A stretch of DNA of 64,000 nt from Borrelia coriaceae (GCF_023035295.1 NZ_CP075076.1:248001-312000); one strand, 5' to 3'. Counted from the stretch's first letter, positions 33,352-42,917 are shown. A program made the numbers and translations. The notes: generated by a model from the sequence alone, not told the origin.

Positions 33352-33848
33352 CAACTACCCCTATGAATTGAAACAATCAATTCGATCTCACCCAAATCCA
33401 ATTTTAATTTTTTAGCAATAACTTCTAAAGACATGCCTTGCTCATAAAGCGAAATAACTTGCTGGCGAATATTATACCCTTCCTTAATTATATTTTTTTC
33501 AATAGTAGGTATCGAATACTCTAAATTACCCCTATAAGTACCACTATCACCTCTCGCGCCAAAATTATTATTCCCCATTGAAATTGAATGAGCATTAAAC
33601 CCTAATAATCTTTGATCAAGTATCTCTATCCTCTCATCAACTTCCTTAATAATCCTATTTAAGCTCTCAATTTTTATTTCAATGATATTTATATTTCTAT
33701 CAGTAGCTTGATTAATTTCAATAATAGTTTTATCTACCTCACTCCTAAATTTCTTAAGTATACTATTAGATTTTATCTTCAAACTAATATAGATATGAAA
33801 ATATATAAAAACAAATATAATCAAAATAAAACAAAAAACAACAAACAT
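33351..33848 (-). CDS. SwrB-like (DUF6115-type) membrane protein with C-terminal helix-turn-helix
   Basis: 165 residues: an N-terminal membrane helix (about residues 2-24), a coiled coil rich in Ile/Glu/Lys (about 28-80), a short Gly/Asn-rich linker, and a C-terminal helical segment VISLYEQGMSLEVIAKKLKLDLGEIELIVSI. This order and the ending GEIELIVSI match my memory of SwrB/YlxL-type proteins of Firmicutes, where the C-terminal part reads LYxxGxSxxEIAKxLxxxxGEVELILxL. SwrB promotes flagellar basal-body maturation and is encoded at the far end of the Bacillus fla/che operon; here too the gene sits at the distal end of the flagellar cluster. Its last base overlaps the Hsp70 gene start. Confidence 0.6.
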   Translation of the reverse strand: MFVVFCFILIIFVFIYFHIYISLKIKSNSILKKFRSEVDKTIIEINQATDRNINIIEIKIESLNRIIKEVDERIEILDQRLLGFNAHSISMGNNNFGARGDSGTYRGNLEYSIPTIEKNIIKEGYNIRQQVISLYEQGMSLEVIAKKLKLDLGEIELIVSIHRGS

Positions 33849-33871
33849 ACCGAATGTCCTATATACCTAAA

Positions 33872-34183
33872 CTATCGCTCAATATCAACATTTTTCCCAA
33901 GTTTTGGATCATGAAAATTAATATCATATATTCCAGATACATCTCTCTGAGACGCCTTAACCTTTGACATTGTAATAAAATTAAGATTCTCATGCATGAT
34001 ATCATCAGTCGGATATATGCTATTTATCTCAGAATCAACATGATAACCCTTGTTTTGATTTAAACTCCGACTCTTATTTTCCCTTATCTTTTTCTTCCTC
34101 AAATCTTCATTTGAAATTTCACTAGCCTTAAAAGCACCCTGTGTAACTATCTTTACGACCTCAGATAAACTATTAATATCCAT
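33872..34183 (-). CDS. Hypothetical protein, small, in the distal flagellar cluster
   Basis: 103 residues, not recognised. It is polar and without a signal peptide or membrane helix. It starts MDINSLSEVVKIVTQGAF, continues with a Lys/Arg/Asn-rich stretch (about 28-46) and ends with VSGIYDINFHDPKLGKNVDIER. The ATG at 34183 is preceded by AGGAGA at good spacing, and the gene is packed 21 bp after the FapA-family gene and 23 bp before the SwrB-like gene, so it is probably a real gene in the same transcript. No function inferred. Confidence 0.7.
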   Translation of the reverse strand: MDINSLSEVVKIVTQGAFKASEISNEDLRKKKIRENKSRSLNQNKGYHVDSEINSIYPTDDIMHENLNFITMSKVKASQRDVSGIYDINFHDPKLGKNVDIER

Positions 34184-34204
34184 AAGGATTCTCCTAAAAA
34201 TAAC

Positions 34205-36091
34205 CTATTTAGATTCAAAAGGAACATAAGCTAACATTTTAATAATGTTGTCATCCTCTACAAAGGTTATATTATGATAATCTCTTGGAAGCTCATAATA
34301 AGCATCTTTAATATTTAACTTCACCCCAGCATAAGCCATATACTCAACAAAAATTTTGCCATCAGTCTTACTATCTTCAAGCAAATCTTGTAAGCTTTCT
34401 TGCTTATCTTTTACCATCTTTATTTCCAAAATTAAAATATCTCTCTCATTCATAAGCTCATTACAACTATCAATTTTTAAAGATTTCTCAGCTTTATCAA
34501 CAGTAAGTTGAATGTTCTTATTTAAGGCAGAAATATCCTTTATTACAACTTCCAACCGTTTTTCAATCTTCACAAGATACTCTGTAAATTTAGATAGTAA
34601 AACTTTTATTTCAGGATCATATCCAACACAAATAAAAGTCTCAGCATTACCCTCAGATCCAATAGAATATGCTCTAACCGCTTCTCTTGCACGAACATCA
34701 GAACCAACTATCTTAGATTTTTTTCCAATACAGAGAACTTTCTTCGTACAAGAAACAAAAGAATTGACAATTCCTCTTACAACTTCAACATCACCTTCAC
34801 ATCGTACATTAACATTTTCTAAAAACTTGGATTTAATAAACTTCTTTGCACAAATCTCTGAACCACCCTTTCCATTAGCTCCACTACGAAGAACAATAGA
34901 ACCATCCGTTTGTAAATTACATCTACCAACAAGCCCATTTACCTCTATCCCACTCTTAGCCATAACATTATATCCATCTAAAATACTGCCCTTCACAAGA
35001 ACCATACCATTATTTATTATATTTCCAGTAGCAGGTCCAACATCACCCTCAACAATATAAACATCATGTACAGAAATAATACCATTTACAATAGATATAT
35101 ATCCATCACATCTTGCAAAAATCTTATTTCCTTCTCTAAAAGTATTATCTCCCAAAACCAAATCCAATTCTCGACCTCGCTCTGCTTTTAATATTTTTCC
35201 AAAAACAGTATACCCATCAATACCCTCTGATAAGGGAATAATTTCTGCCAATTCATCTCCTCTATTGACATTTCTAAGCTCATTATCTACAACACCATAC
35301 TTACTCTTAGCAATAAAATCAATATAAGCATCTTTGCCCTTAACAGGATTTGCTCCTCTTGCCATCTCAATTGGTTCACCATAAAGTGGAGAATCCACAA
35401 ATTCTTTTATCCTATCCTTAAGGAATGCTCGCTCTGATATTCCATATTTTTTAAGAATACTATAAATATCTTTTTCTAAAACCTCAGCACCATTAGGACC
35501 AGGAACAGTAAACTCAATAGTCACTGACATTGAATCTTCTGATATATGAACCATCATAGTTACACTCTCGGCAAGATCCGCCTCAAAAGCAGACACTTGT
35601 TCATACTTACCATTAGCATTCTCAATGACTGATATAACAAAATTTTCATCCAAATCTTTGATGTTACTATATGAGGCAAATTTATCCATTACATCTCTAA
35701 GCTTAACAACATTCCCATCTCCCTGAGCAGGGGTAACCTTTAAAAATACTCCCTTGGCAGTCTTCCTGATAAAAAATTTTCCATCTAAAGACTCAATTTC
35801 TTCAGCACCACTTTGTGAACTTAAAATATCAGTATCGCCAAACTTGAAATAAGAATGCCTATAAGCAACAATCTTCCATTTTCTCTTACCATATCCAAAA
35901 AACCCATTATTTCCACGCACTAAAACCTCATAATTTAAGTCTTTATAGGACATTGCTAATTCTAAAGACGCATCATGTAAAGCTTCCTCAAGCGTATCTG
36001 CTTCCACCTCTATTAAACTAACATTATTTTCTCGATCTAGATAATTTTTAATTTTATTCCTCAATTCGGAAAAATCGCTGATATTAGCCAT
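34205..36091 (-). CDS. FapA family (DUF342) protein with N-terminal Jag_N-like domain
   Basis: 628 residues. Residues 17-75 look like a Jag_N domain (VEADTLEEALHDASLELAMSYKDLNYEVLVRGNNGFFGYGKRKWKI). The remainder is the FapA/DUF342 architecture: an acidic region, then GIDGYTVFGKILKAERGRELDLVLGDN, then a long right-handed beta-helix run (EGDVGPATGNIINNGMVLVKGSILDGYNVMAKSGIEVNGLVG, and so on to about residue 480) and a C-terminal coiled coil (about 490-570). FapA proteins are linked to membrane or polar localisation; the biochemical role is not settled. AAGGAA precedes the ATG. It follows a small membrane-protein gene by 2 bp in the distal flagellar cluster. Confidence 0.8.
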   Translation of the reverse strand: MANISDFSELRNKIKNYLDRENNVSLIEVEADTLEEALHDASLELAMSYKDLNYEVLVRGNNGFFGYGKRKWKIVAYRHSYFKFGDTDILSSQSGAEEIESLDGKFFIRKTAKGVFLKVTPAQGDGNVVKLRDVMDKFASYSNIKDLDENFVISVIENANGKYEQVSAFEADLAESVTMMVHISEDSMSVTIEFTVPGPNGAEVLEKDIYSILKKYGISERAFLKDRIKEFVDSPLYGEPIEMARGANPVKGKDAYIDFIAKSKYGVVDNELRNVNRGDELAEIIPLSEGIDGYTVFGKILKAERGRELDLVLGDNTFREGNKIFARCDGYISIVNGIISVHDVYIVEGDVGPATGNIINNGMVLVKGSILDGYNVMAKSGIEVNGLVGRCNLQTDGSIVLRSGANGKGGSEICAKKFIKSKFLENVNVRCEGDVEVVRGIVNSFVSCTKKVLCIGKKSKIVGSDVRAREAVRAYSIGSEGNAETFICVGYDPEIKVLLSKFTEYLVKIEKRLEVVIKDISALNKNIQLTVDKAEKSLKIDSCNELMNERDILILEIKMVKDKQESLQDLLEDSKTDGKIFVEYMAYAGVKLNIKDAYYELPRDYHNITFVEDDNIIKMLAYVPFESK

Positions 36092-36093
36092 AA

Positions 36094-36555
36094 TTATTCC
36101 TTTTTATTAATCAAAGTCTTAATAGCCTCAGCAACAATCTTAGGATCAGTATTCCCAACATGCGAAATTTGCTCTGATAATTTACCATTAAACTTATTCT
36201 CTTTAATAGTTGCATCATATTTATTCAATTCTTTTGCAAGGCTATAATTGTCATTATCATTCATATCAATATTTTCAGAATAAAAGTTCATATTATCGGA
36301 TTCAGGCTTAAAATCTTCATCAATACCCTTGCTTGTATTATCGTTCAAGCTATCATCTTTAAAAAGATCATACAAATATTTCTTATATATAAATTCAAGC
36401 AAAAGCCCAATACAGAAAAAAAATATAAACTGAAATAACGCTCTAAACAATACTGTAATAAAAGGCACACGAGCAAAAATTCCAAGAATAAACGCAATAA
36501 TAAATGCAAATGAACTAAACAACAAAACATAATTGCTTTTCTTATTAAACAACAT
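36094..36555 (-). CDS. Hypothetical two-helix membrane protein in the flagellar cluster
   Basis: 153 residues, not recognised. Two hydrophobic segments (about residues 10-28 and 32-57, rich in Phe) are followed by a polar, Asp/Asn-rich cytoplasmic tail ending in KLSEQISHVGNTDPKIVAEAIKTLINKKE, a helix of the FliG-like or flagellar-regulator length but with no motif I can name. Packed between flhG (5 bp) and the FapA-family gene (2 bp), with all three in one direction, so likely part of the flagellar transcript. A role in flagellar placement or stator or export function would be a guess. Confidence 0.75.
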   Translation of the reverse strand: MLFNKKSNYVLLFSSFAFIIAFILGIFARVPFITVLFRALFQFIFFFCIGLLLEFIYKKYLYDLFKDDSLNDNTSKGIDEDFKPESDNMNFYSENIDMNDNDNYSLAKELNKYDATIKENKFNGKLSEQISHVGNTDPKIVAEAIKTLINKKE

Positions 36556-36560
36556 ATTAT

Positions 36561-37451
36561 CTATTCCATGCCAAAAAATTTAGATATAAAACCTATCACA
36601 CCTCTTCTTTTTCTATTGTCAAGAGTAATTTCTTCAAGAGCAGCCACAATAAAATCAAGACAATAGCTAGCCTTGCTATTAGGATTTAATAAAATAAAAG
36701 GTCTTTGTTTAAAAACAGAATTTCTAATATTTTGATCTTCATAAATATACCCCAAATAATCAATATTTAAATTTAAAAACTGACTTGAAATATCAACAAC
36801 TTTTTTAGCCACGACCTTACCTTCACTTATATTAGCCACCCTATTGACAACTAGCCTTAAATTTTTTAAATTTTCCATTTTATGAGATAAAACCTTAATG
36901 ATACCATAAGCATCAGTTATAGAGGTAGGTTCTGGAGTTGTAACAATAACTACGTCATCACTAGAAAATAAAAACGAAATAACTTGCCTTGAAATTCCAG
37001 CGCTGGTATCTATTATAACTATATCATATTCATAAACTTTCAATAACTCCTTTATAAACTGATTCATTTCAGACTCTGATAAATCTAAAAGCTCCGTTGT
37101 CCCAGAAGCACCAGCTAGAAGGTCAATATTATATTCTGTCTTTGTTATTACCTCCTTAATACCTCGTCCTTGCATAATCATATGATAAATACTGTACTTA
37201 GGAATGACTCCAAGCAAAATATTGATGTTAGCCATACCAATATCTGCATCAAAAACTAAAACTTTCTTACCAAGATTTGCATATTTAATAGCAAGACCCA
37301 CAGCAATATTACTCTTTCCAACTCCACCCTTACCACTAGTAACAGCGATAAATCTTGTTCTATTATTTTGGATTTTATCATCAATAACGAAACTAGCTCT
37401 ATTATTCAATCTCATAATATCACGTAAACTTTGGGCCTGATCTTCCATCAT
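36561..37451 (-). CDS. flhG: Flagellar number regulator FlhG (MinD-like ATPase, YlxH)
   Basis: MinD/ParA-type ATPase that partners FlhF to set number and position of flagella. 296 residues: the deviant Walker [12 protein letters not shown] starts at about residue 33, switch [15 protein letters not shown] and Walker [11 protein letters not shown] follow, and the C-terminal membrane-targeting region ends in [13 protein letters not shown], an amphipathic helix. An N-terminal [10 protein letters not shown] segment is the FlhF-activating motif (DQAxxLR). ATG 37451 or the next codon, an ATG at 37448, after AAGGA. It follows flhF by 9 bp. Confidence 0.93.
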   Translation of the reverse strand: MMEDQAQSLRDIMRLNNRASFVIDDKIQNNRTRFIAVTSGKGGVGKSNIAVGLAIKYANLGKKVLVFDADIGMANINILLGVIPKYSIYHMIMQGRGIKEVITKTEYNIDLLAGASGTTELLDLSESEMNQFIKELLKVYEYDIVIIDTSAGISRQVISFLFSSDDVVIVTTPEPTSITDAYGIIKVLSHKMENLKNLRLVVNRVANISEGKVVAKKVVDISSQFLNLNIDYLGYIYEDQNIRNSVFKQRPFILLNPNSKASYCLDFIVAALEEITLDNRKRRGVIGFISKFFGME

Positions 37452-37460
37452 ACATTATCC

Positions 37461-38627
37461 TTAATAATAAGATTTACTTTTGAGCTTTCGAATAAATTCA
37501 ACATCATCATTTATTCTATATCCATTTATCTTTTTAATAAAAGTAAGAGGTTCTGCAATGCTAATATTATGAGGGACAATTTGCCCATCAGTAACATAAG
37601 AAACTTCCTTTCTCATTTCATGAATTAAACTTATTAAATTGCCAACACATGTTGTCTCATCTAATTTTGTAAAAATTACGGTCTTATAGCTAAAGGGAGA
37701 AAATTGATGAAATATTTCTTTAATGTCTGCTGTCTTTGTAGTAGAGCTCACAGCTAAATGAAATTCAGCATCACGACCACAGGCATTAAGAAGTTCCTTC
37801 ATCTCAGCAAGTTTCATAAAATCTTTAGGACTTTTACCAATCGTATCAATAAGGACAAGATCAAAATCTTTTGATTGCGTAATTTCTTCTTTTAAATCTT
37901 TAAAAGATTCAATTGCCTTAACAGGAATGCCCATAATATCACCATATGTTTGAATTTGTTTTTTAGCTCCTATACGATAGTTATCAATGGTAATAATCTT
38001 AATATTTAAGCTCTTATCATCACTATTAATTCCATAAATTGCTGCAAGTTTTGCAATAGTGGTAGTTTTCCCAACACCCGTTGGCCCAACTAAAATAAAG
38101 ATTCTTTTTTTAAGATTATCGATAAGAGATCCTGAACATTTAATAGTCTTAGCAATATAGACTATAACACTATCCTTAACTTTCTCATAATCATCAAGAT
38201 CTGATAAACTAAATTCTCTCTTAATAAAATTATTAATATCTCTAATATAACTTTCAGAAAAATCATTACTACGTAAAATATCTTCTATTTTTAAAATAGT
38301 TGGATGATTAATTTCTTCCTTTTTATGTGCAAGTTCGTTTTTAAGGGATTTAACTTCCTTAATTACATCTTCAATTGAAGAACTCTCTTCTTTTTTAATG
38401 CTTTGAAGAATCTTGCGCTTTTCCTCTTCAACATTTATTTGCTGTTGCCCAATATCATATCTAACATAACCTGAAACTTCAATCCAATCTCTACTAAATA
38501 AACCAAATATTCCCCCATGAGCTATTGTCTTATAAGTCATAACCCTAGCATTTTTTCCATACTTTCTCTTAACGCTTTCTATGACCTCATTATAGGTAGG
38601 ACCTCTTTCTGTAAAATACTGTACCAT
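37461..38627 (-). CDS. flhF: Flagellar biosynthesis GTPase FlhF
   Basis: SRP-type GTPase that marks the site of flagellar assembly at the cell pole. With the ATG at 38627 it is 388 residues: an N-terminal basic B domain of about 130 residues, an N domain, and a G domain with G1 LVGPTGVGKTTTIAKLA, then TIDNYRIGAKKQIQTYG (G2-like), LVLIDTIGKSP (G3) and TKLDETTCVGN (G4/G5). The frame is open to a TTG at 38642, which would overlap flhA by 11 bp and lacks a spaced ribosome site; GAAGAG lies 7 bases before the ATG at 38627. In Borrelia FlhF is needed for polar flagellar placement, from published work. Followed by flhG. Confidence 0.92.
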   Translation of the reverse strand: MVQYFTERGPTYNEVIESVKRKYGKNARVMTYKTIAHGGIFGLFSRDWIEVSGYVRYDIGQQQINVEEEKRKILQSIKKEESSSIEDVIKEVKSLKNELAHKKEEINHPTILKIEDILRSNDFSESYIRDINNFIKREFSLSDLDDYEKVKDSVIVYIAKTIKCSGSLIDNLKKRIFILVGPTGVGKTTTIAKLAAIYGINSDDKSLNIKIITIDNYRIGAKKQIQTYGDIMGIPVKAIESFKDLKEEITQSKDFDLVLIDTIGKSPKDFMKLAEMKELLNACGRDAEFHLAVSSTTKTADIKEIFHQFSPFSYKTVIFTKLDETTCVGNLISLIHEMRKEVSYVTDGQIVPHNISIAEPLTFIKKINGYRINDDVEFIRKLKSKSYY

Positions 38628-38631
38628 AATA

Positions 38632-40722
38632 CTACTCTTCAACCTCTACTGTTTTAAGCACATTAACTTTAACATTTTTAGGGACCTCTAAAACGGATAT
38701 GACAACAATATCTGAAAGTTCTCTACTGATTAAGACCCTTATTACAGGTCGTGCAGATTCACTTGACAATATAACAGGATAATATCCTTGTGATTGAACT
38801 TCATTTACAAGTCTAAAAAGTTCATAAATAAATTTAGTTTTTAAATTTGGTTCAAGGGAACTTACAAGATCGTTATTGGCCTCAAATCGTGAATCAATTA
38901 TTTTTTGCTCAAATTCTGGCTTTATGGTTATTACATTAAGTTCTAAATTAGAATCTAAATACCCACTAACTATTTGCCTTCCAATTGCTTGTCTACACTT
39001 TTCAATTAAAAAGAATATATCTTTAGTAACACTTGTAAAGTCTGCTATTGTTTCAAAAATTGTAACCAAATTACGTATTGAAACTTGCTCTCTTAAAAGA
39101 CCTTGTAATACTCTTTGAATTTCTCCCACTGAAAAGTCCTTTAAAACTTCTTCAACAATAGCACCATAATCCTTTTTAAAAATATCAAGAATATTTTGAA
39201 CATCTTGACGCGTCAAAATCTCATAAGCATGCCTCTTAATAAGTTCAGTCATATGAGTAGCAATAATTGAAGGGGGATCAACTACGGTATAACCTAATTT
39301 TTCAGCAACTTCCCTCTCATTATCATTTACCCAAAGAGACGGAAGTCCAAATGAAGGATCTTTTGTAAGCTCACCTTTAATACCAGAATCAGAACCTACG
39401 TTTATAACTAAAAACTTACCTAACTTAATTTCCCCATGCCCAATCTCCACTCCCCTAAGCTTAAATGAATACTCATTTGGTGCAAGTCTCATGTTATCCA
39501 CTATTCTAATTTTAGGTACAACTATCCCAAATTCAAGAGCAACCTCACGACGTATCTTTACAATACGATCAAGAAGTTCTGAAGTTTTTGAATCATCAAC
39601 TATCGGAACAAGATTATATCCAATCTCTAAAGACAATGGATCTAGCGGAACTACAGGGGCAATTTCTTTATCAGCATAACTTAATATTTGCTCTTCTGCT
39701 TTTTGCTTCTCATGAAATTCTCTATTTCTAGCTAAGTTAGAGAGTGCATAAGCCAAGAATGCTATCAACACACTTAAAAGAATGAGTATAAATGTAGGAA
39801 ATCCTGGAAGAAAGGCCAAAAATAACAAAAACCCAGATACAATCCAATAAACTCCTGAATAGGAAGTAAATTGTTCAATAATCTCTCCTCCAAAACTATT
39901 TTTTGATATTGATCTAGTCACAATAAGTCCTGTTGCTGTTGAAATTAATAACGCTGGGAGCTGAGAAACAAGTCCATCCCCAACAGTCAAAGAAACATAA
40001 TTATTAATCGCATCGTTAACATTAAGCCCTTGAAGAGTAATCCCTACGATAAGTCCTCCAAGAATATTTATAATCGTTATTAAAAATCCAACCTTTACAT
40101 TTCCCGAAACAAATTTAGAAGCACCATCCATAGCACCATAAAAATTTACCTCAGACTGCAAGTCATTTTTCTGCTTTGTAGCTTCCTCTTCAGTTAAATT
40201 TCCAGAACTATATGCAGAATCAATAGCCATTTGTTTTCCAGGAAGCGCATCAAGAGCAAAACGAGCAGCCACCTCAGCAACTCTTGTAGCACCCTTAGTG
40301 ATAACAATAAACTGAACTGCAATTATAATAAGAAATATTATAAACCCAACAAAGAGACCCTCCGTCCCAGAACTCCCAACAACAAATGTTCCAAAGGCTC
40401 TTATCATTTGACCATCGAAATTTATTCCTTTTGTCAAAATTAATCTAGTAGAAGAAATATTTAAAACAAGACCAAAAATAGTCATAACAAGTAAAAGTGT
40501 TGGAAAAACTGAAAAATCCAGTGAGCGCTTAGAATACAAAACAATAAGAATAATTAAAAGACTAACCACCAAATTAACTGCAATCAAAGCATCCAAAATA
40601 AATGCAGGAAGCGGCAAAATAAAACTAGCAACAATAAGTATTAAGCCGACCGAAACTATTAAGTCTGCTTTGTTATTAAGTCCAAAATATCCTAACACAG
40701 AATTTTTTCTTGCATCCAACAA
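38632..40722 (-). CDS. flhA: Flagellar type III export gate protein FlhA
   Basis: Inner-membrane nonamer of the export gate with a large cytoplasmic ring that docks substrates and chaperones. 696 residues: eight membrane helices in the first ~330, the conserved FHIPEP loop region (VAARFALDALPGKQMAIDSAYSSGNLTEEEA is clearly visible at about 150-180), and a soluble C-terminal domain with LVPIVDDSKTSELLDRIVKIRREVALEFGIVVPKIRI. Length is normal for FlhA. 8 bp after flhB, 4 bp before the flhF ATG. Indispensable for rod, hook and filament export. Confidence 0.97.
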   Translation of the reverse strand: MLDARKNSVLGYFGLNNKADLIVSVGLILIVASFILPLPAFILDALIAVNLVVSLLIILIVLYSKRSLDFSVFPTLLLVMTIFGLVLNISSTRLILTKGINFDGQMIRAFGTFVVGSSGTEGLFVGFIIFLIIIAVQFIVITKGATRVAEVAARFALDALPGKQMAIDSAYSSGNLTEEEATKQKNDLQSEVNFYGAMDGASKFVSGNVKVGFLITIINILGGLIVGITLQGLNVNDAINNYVSLTVGDGLVSQLPALLISTATGLIVTRSISKNSFGGEIIEQFTSYSGVYWIVSGFLLFLAFLPGFPTFILILLSVLIAFLAYALSNLARNREFHEKQKAEEQILSYADKEIAPVVPLDPLSLEIGYNLVPIVDDSKTSELLDRIVKIRREVALEFGIVVPKIRIVDNMRLAPNEYSFKLRGVEIGHGEIKLGKFLVINVGSDSGIKGELTKDPSFGLPSLWVNDNEREVAEKLGYTVVDPPSIIATHMTELIKRHAYEILTRQDVQNILDIFKKDYGAIVEEVLKDFSVGEIQRVLQGLLREQVSIRNLVTIFETIADFTSVTKDIFFLIEKCRQAIGRQIVSGYLDSNLELNVITIKPEFEQKIIDSRFEANNDLVSSLEPNLKTKFIYELFRLVNEVQSQGYYPVILSSESARPVIRVLISRELSDIVVISVLEVPKNVKVNVLKTVEVEE

Positions 40723-40730
40723 CTTAACCC

Positions 40731-41852
40731 CTAATTAAATTTTTTAGCAATAGAATATACCCTCACAAGAATTTTAGAGACAATCTCCCAATATTCTCTT
40801 GGGATTTCTTCATTAACATCAACATTAGCATAAAGATCTCTTGCAAGTGGCTTATTTTCCATCACAGGGATATTATTTTCCCTTGCAATTTGTTTAATTA
40901 CAAATGCAATTTCATCTTGACCTTTAGCAAGCACCATTGGTGCTAACATAATATTACTATCCCATTTAATAGCAACAGCAAAATGTTCTGGATTCGTAAT
41001 TACCACATCCGCTTGAGGAACCGTTACTTTTAAATTAGAATTTAAAATCTCTCTCATTCGCTCTCTCATTCTAGAACGAAGCAGAGGATCCCCTTCCATT
41101 TCTTTTCTCTCTTGCTTTACTTCTTCTTTCGTCATTTTCAAATTTTCAATATAACGAGTCCTTTGAAAAAGATAATCCACTATACTAATAACCAGCAATA
41201 CTAGTATTGAGAAAAAACATATCCTGTAAGCAAGACTTAATATAACAGAAATGCCATCTTCAAGACTATATTCAGACATTCTTGAGATTTTACCTATATT
41301 GCTTTTTAGCATTATATAATATATAAAAGATATTATAGCAACTTTTGACAAACTTTTAAATAAATTAAAAAAAGCGTCCAATGAACCAAACGAATTTTTA
41401 ATCCATCTTGAAAAATTTGGATTTACTTTATACCACTTAGGAACTATAGGTTTAAAGGTTATCAAAAAGCCAACTTGCACAACATTAACTAAAAAACTTA
41501 CTATAAATGATATCAAAAAAAATACAACTATATATCCAAATATCGATCTAATATACGCAAAAGCCAATGAATGGATACTAATTAACATTATTTCTGGAAG
41601 CTTAGAAGCTTGCAACCTAAAAATACCCATTAATTCGTAAGCAAAATAAGATAACATAAAAAAAAATACAGCAAATAATATGAACAGAGTAACTGCTGAA
41701 TTAATTTCAATTGATTTTAATACCTGCCCCTCTTCTCTTGCTTGCTGTTTCTTCTTCTCAGTAGGAAGCTCAGTTTTACCATCATCTTCTGAAGCAAAAA
41801 AATTAAGAGGTATATACCAACTTTTACTTAAAAACTCATTGCTAGCATTCAT
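40731..41852 (-). CDS. flhB: Flagellar export switch protein FlhB (NPEH variant)
   Basis: Export-gate subunit that switches substrate class from rod/hook to filament. 373 residues: four membrane helices to about residue 220 and a cytoplasmic domain. The autocleavage site, usually Asn-Pro-Thr-His, reads Asn-Pro-Glu-His (ITNPEHFAVAIKWD; codons AAT CCA GAA CAT). The cleaved Asn-Pro bond is retained. KTELPTEKKKQQAREEGQV near residue 25 is the family N-terminal signature. The gene overlaps fliR by 4 bp (ATGA), indicating translational coupling. Interaction with FliK, encoded upstream, sets hook length. Confidence 0.95.
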   Translation of the reverse strand: MNASNEFLSKSWYIPLNFFASEDDGKTELPTEKKKQQAREEGQVLKSIEINSAVTLFILFAVFFFMLSYFAYELMGIFRLQASKLPEIMLISIHSLAFAYIRSIFGYIVVFFLISFIVSFLVNVVQVGFLITFKPIVPKWYKVNPNFSRWIKNSFGSLDAFFNLFKSLSKVAIISFIYYIMLKSNIGKISRMSEYSLEDGISVILSLAYRICFFSILVLLVISIVDYLFQRTRYIENLKMTKEEVKQERKEMEGDPLLRSRMRERMREILNSNLKVTVPQADVVITNPEHFAVAIKWDSNIMLAPMVLAKGQDEIAFVIKQIARENNIPVMENKPLARDLYANVDVNEEIPREYWEIVSKILVRVYSIAKKFN

Positions 41853-42637
41853 TCTAAGGTCTCAGAAAATAAATTTAAAGCACTACTCATAGATTCTAAA
41901 GCAAGTTCAATTACCCTCCTAACAGCCATAACCAAACTTGGAAAACAGATATACAAAATAATTAATCCTAACCCCAACGAAACTGCAAAACTAATCATTA
42001 ATAAATTAATCTGAGGAGAAGTCTTTGAAAGTATACCCAAAATCAAATATAAAAGTAAAAGTACTCCCAATATTGGAAGAGAAATGACTAAAGCTTTTTC
42101 AAAAAGAATAGCAAAAGAATAAAAAATTAACTTAATAAATTCATAATTTTTTATATTGACCATATTTTCAACTCTAACATTCAAAACAGAATCATGCACT
42201 CCAATCATAAAGAAACTCAACAAAATACCATTTGATAAAAATAAAAGCAAAAAAAGATAAGTAAATATTTGGGATATTACCAAATTATCCTCTTCTGCAA
42301 AAACATCAAAAATATTTGCATAAGCAAGCCCCATCTGATTTGAGAAAAAAAATCCAAGCAAATGAAACACATTAAAAATTATGCTTACAAAAAAAGCTTG
42401 GATAAGGCCTAAAATAGCTTCTCCTGCCAATATTAATGTAAAAGCAATCAAATTATCTAAAGGATAGGAAACATTGATTTTGTCTACAACAATAATAGAT
42501 AGAATTAAAGAAAAGAAAAAATTTAAATACCCCATTCTTATAGTTCTAAAAAAAGGAGAAAATTTTAGAAAGAGAAAAATCCTAACAAATACAGGCAAGA
42601 CCACAAAAGATTTTAAAATCAAAAAATTCATATTCAT
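41849..42637 (-). CDS. fliR: Flagellar export gate protein FliR
   Basis: Small polytopic subunit of the FliPQR core export channel. 262 residues, about six hydrophobic segments, with FFRTIRMGYLNFFFSLILS near the N-terminus and GEAILGLIQAFFVSIIFNVFHLLGFFFSNQMGLAYANIFDV typical of the family. Starts at ATG 42637 (a second in-frame ATG is at 42631). 3' end overlaps flhB by 4 bp; 16 bp after fliQ. Phe-rich like the other membrane genes of this AT-rich genome. Confidence 0.93.
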   Translation of the reverse strand: MNMNFLILKSFVVLPVFVRIFLFLKFSPFFRTIRMGYLNFFFSLILSIIVVDKINVSYPLDNLIAFTLILAGEAILGLIQAFFVSIIFNVFHLLGFFFSNQMGLAYANIFDVFAEEDNLVISQIFTYLFLLLFLSNGILLSFFMIGVHDSVLNVRVENMVNIKNYEFIKLIFYSFAILFEKALVISLPILGVLLLLYLILGILSKTSPQINLLMISFAVSLGLGLIILYICFPSLVMAVRRVIELALESMSSALNLFSETLE

Positions 42638-42653
42638 ATGTTTAATCCATACA

Positions 42654-42917
42654 TTATATGTTTTGGATTTGACTAAAAATCACAATAGCAAATTGCATAA
42701 GCTTTTTTAAAATCCAAGGACCAAATATAACAAGAGTTAAAAGTATTATGATAATCTTGGGAATAAAACTAAGCGTTTGATCTTGAATCGATGTAACAGC
42801 TTGAAAAATTGAAACTAAAAGGCCAACTATAAGAGCTGTAATTAACATTGGTGCTGAAAGGATAATAATATTCTCAATCGAAAGCCTAATAAGATAAATA
42901 ATTTGTCCTGTCGTCAT
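42654..42917 (-). CDS. fliQ: Flagellar export gate protein FliQ
   Basis: 87-residue, two-helix subunit of the FliPQR channel: TGQIIYLIRLSIENIIILSAPMLITALIVGLLVSIFQAVTSIQDQTLSFIPKIIII, matching the family order. Start choice: the ATG at 42917 lies exactly 6 bases after GAGG (42927-42924). A GTG at 42929 would overlap the fliP stop (GTGA) and give 91 residues, longer than usual, so 42917 is preferred; it leaves 8 bp after fliP. Confidence 0.93.
   Translation of the reverse strand: MTTGQIIYLIRLSIENIIILSAPMLITALIVGLLVSIFQAVTSIQDQTLSFIPKIIIILLTLVIFGPWILKKLMQFAIVIFSQIQNI

Noticed and set aside
34512..35060. 182-codon + strand frame antisense to the FapA-family gene
   Set aside because: Long, but Ser/Thr/Pro-rich antisense translation of a beta-helix gene with no ribosome site; no family features.
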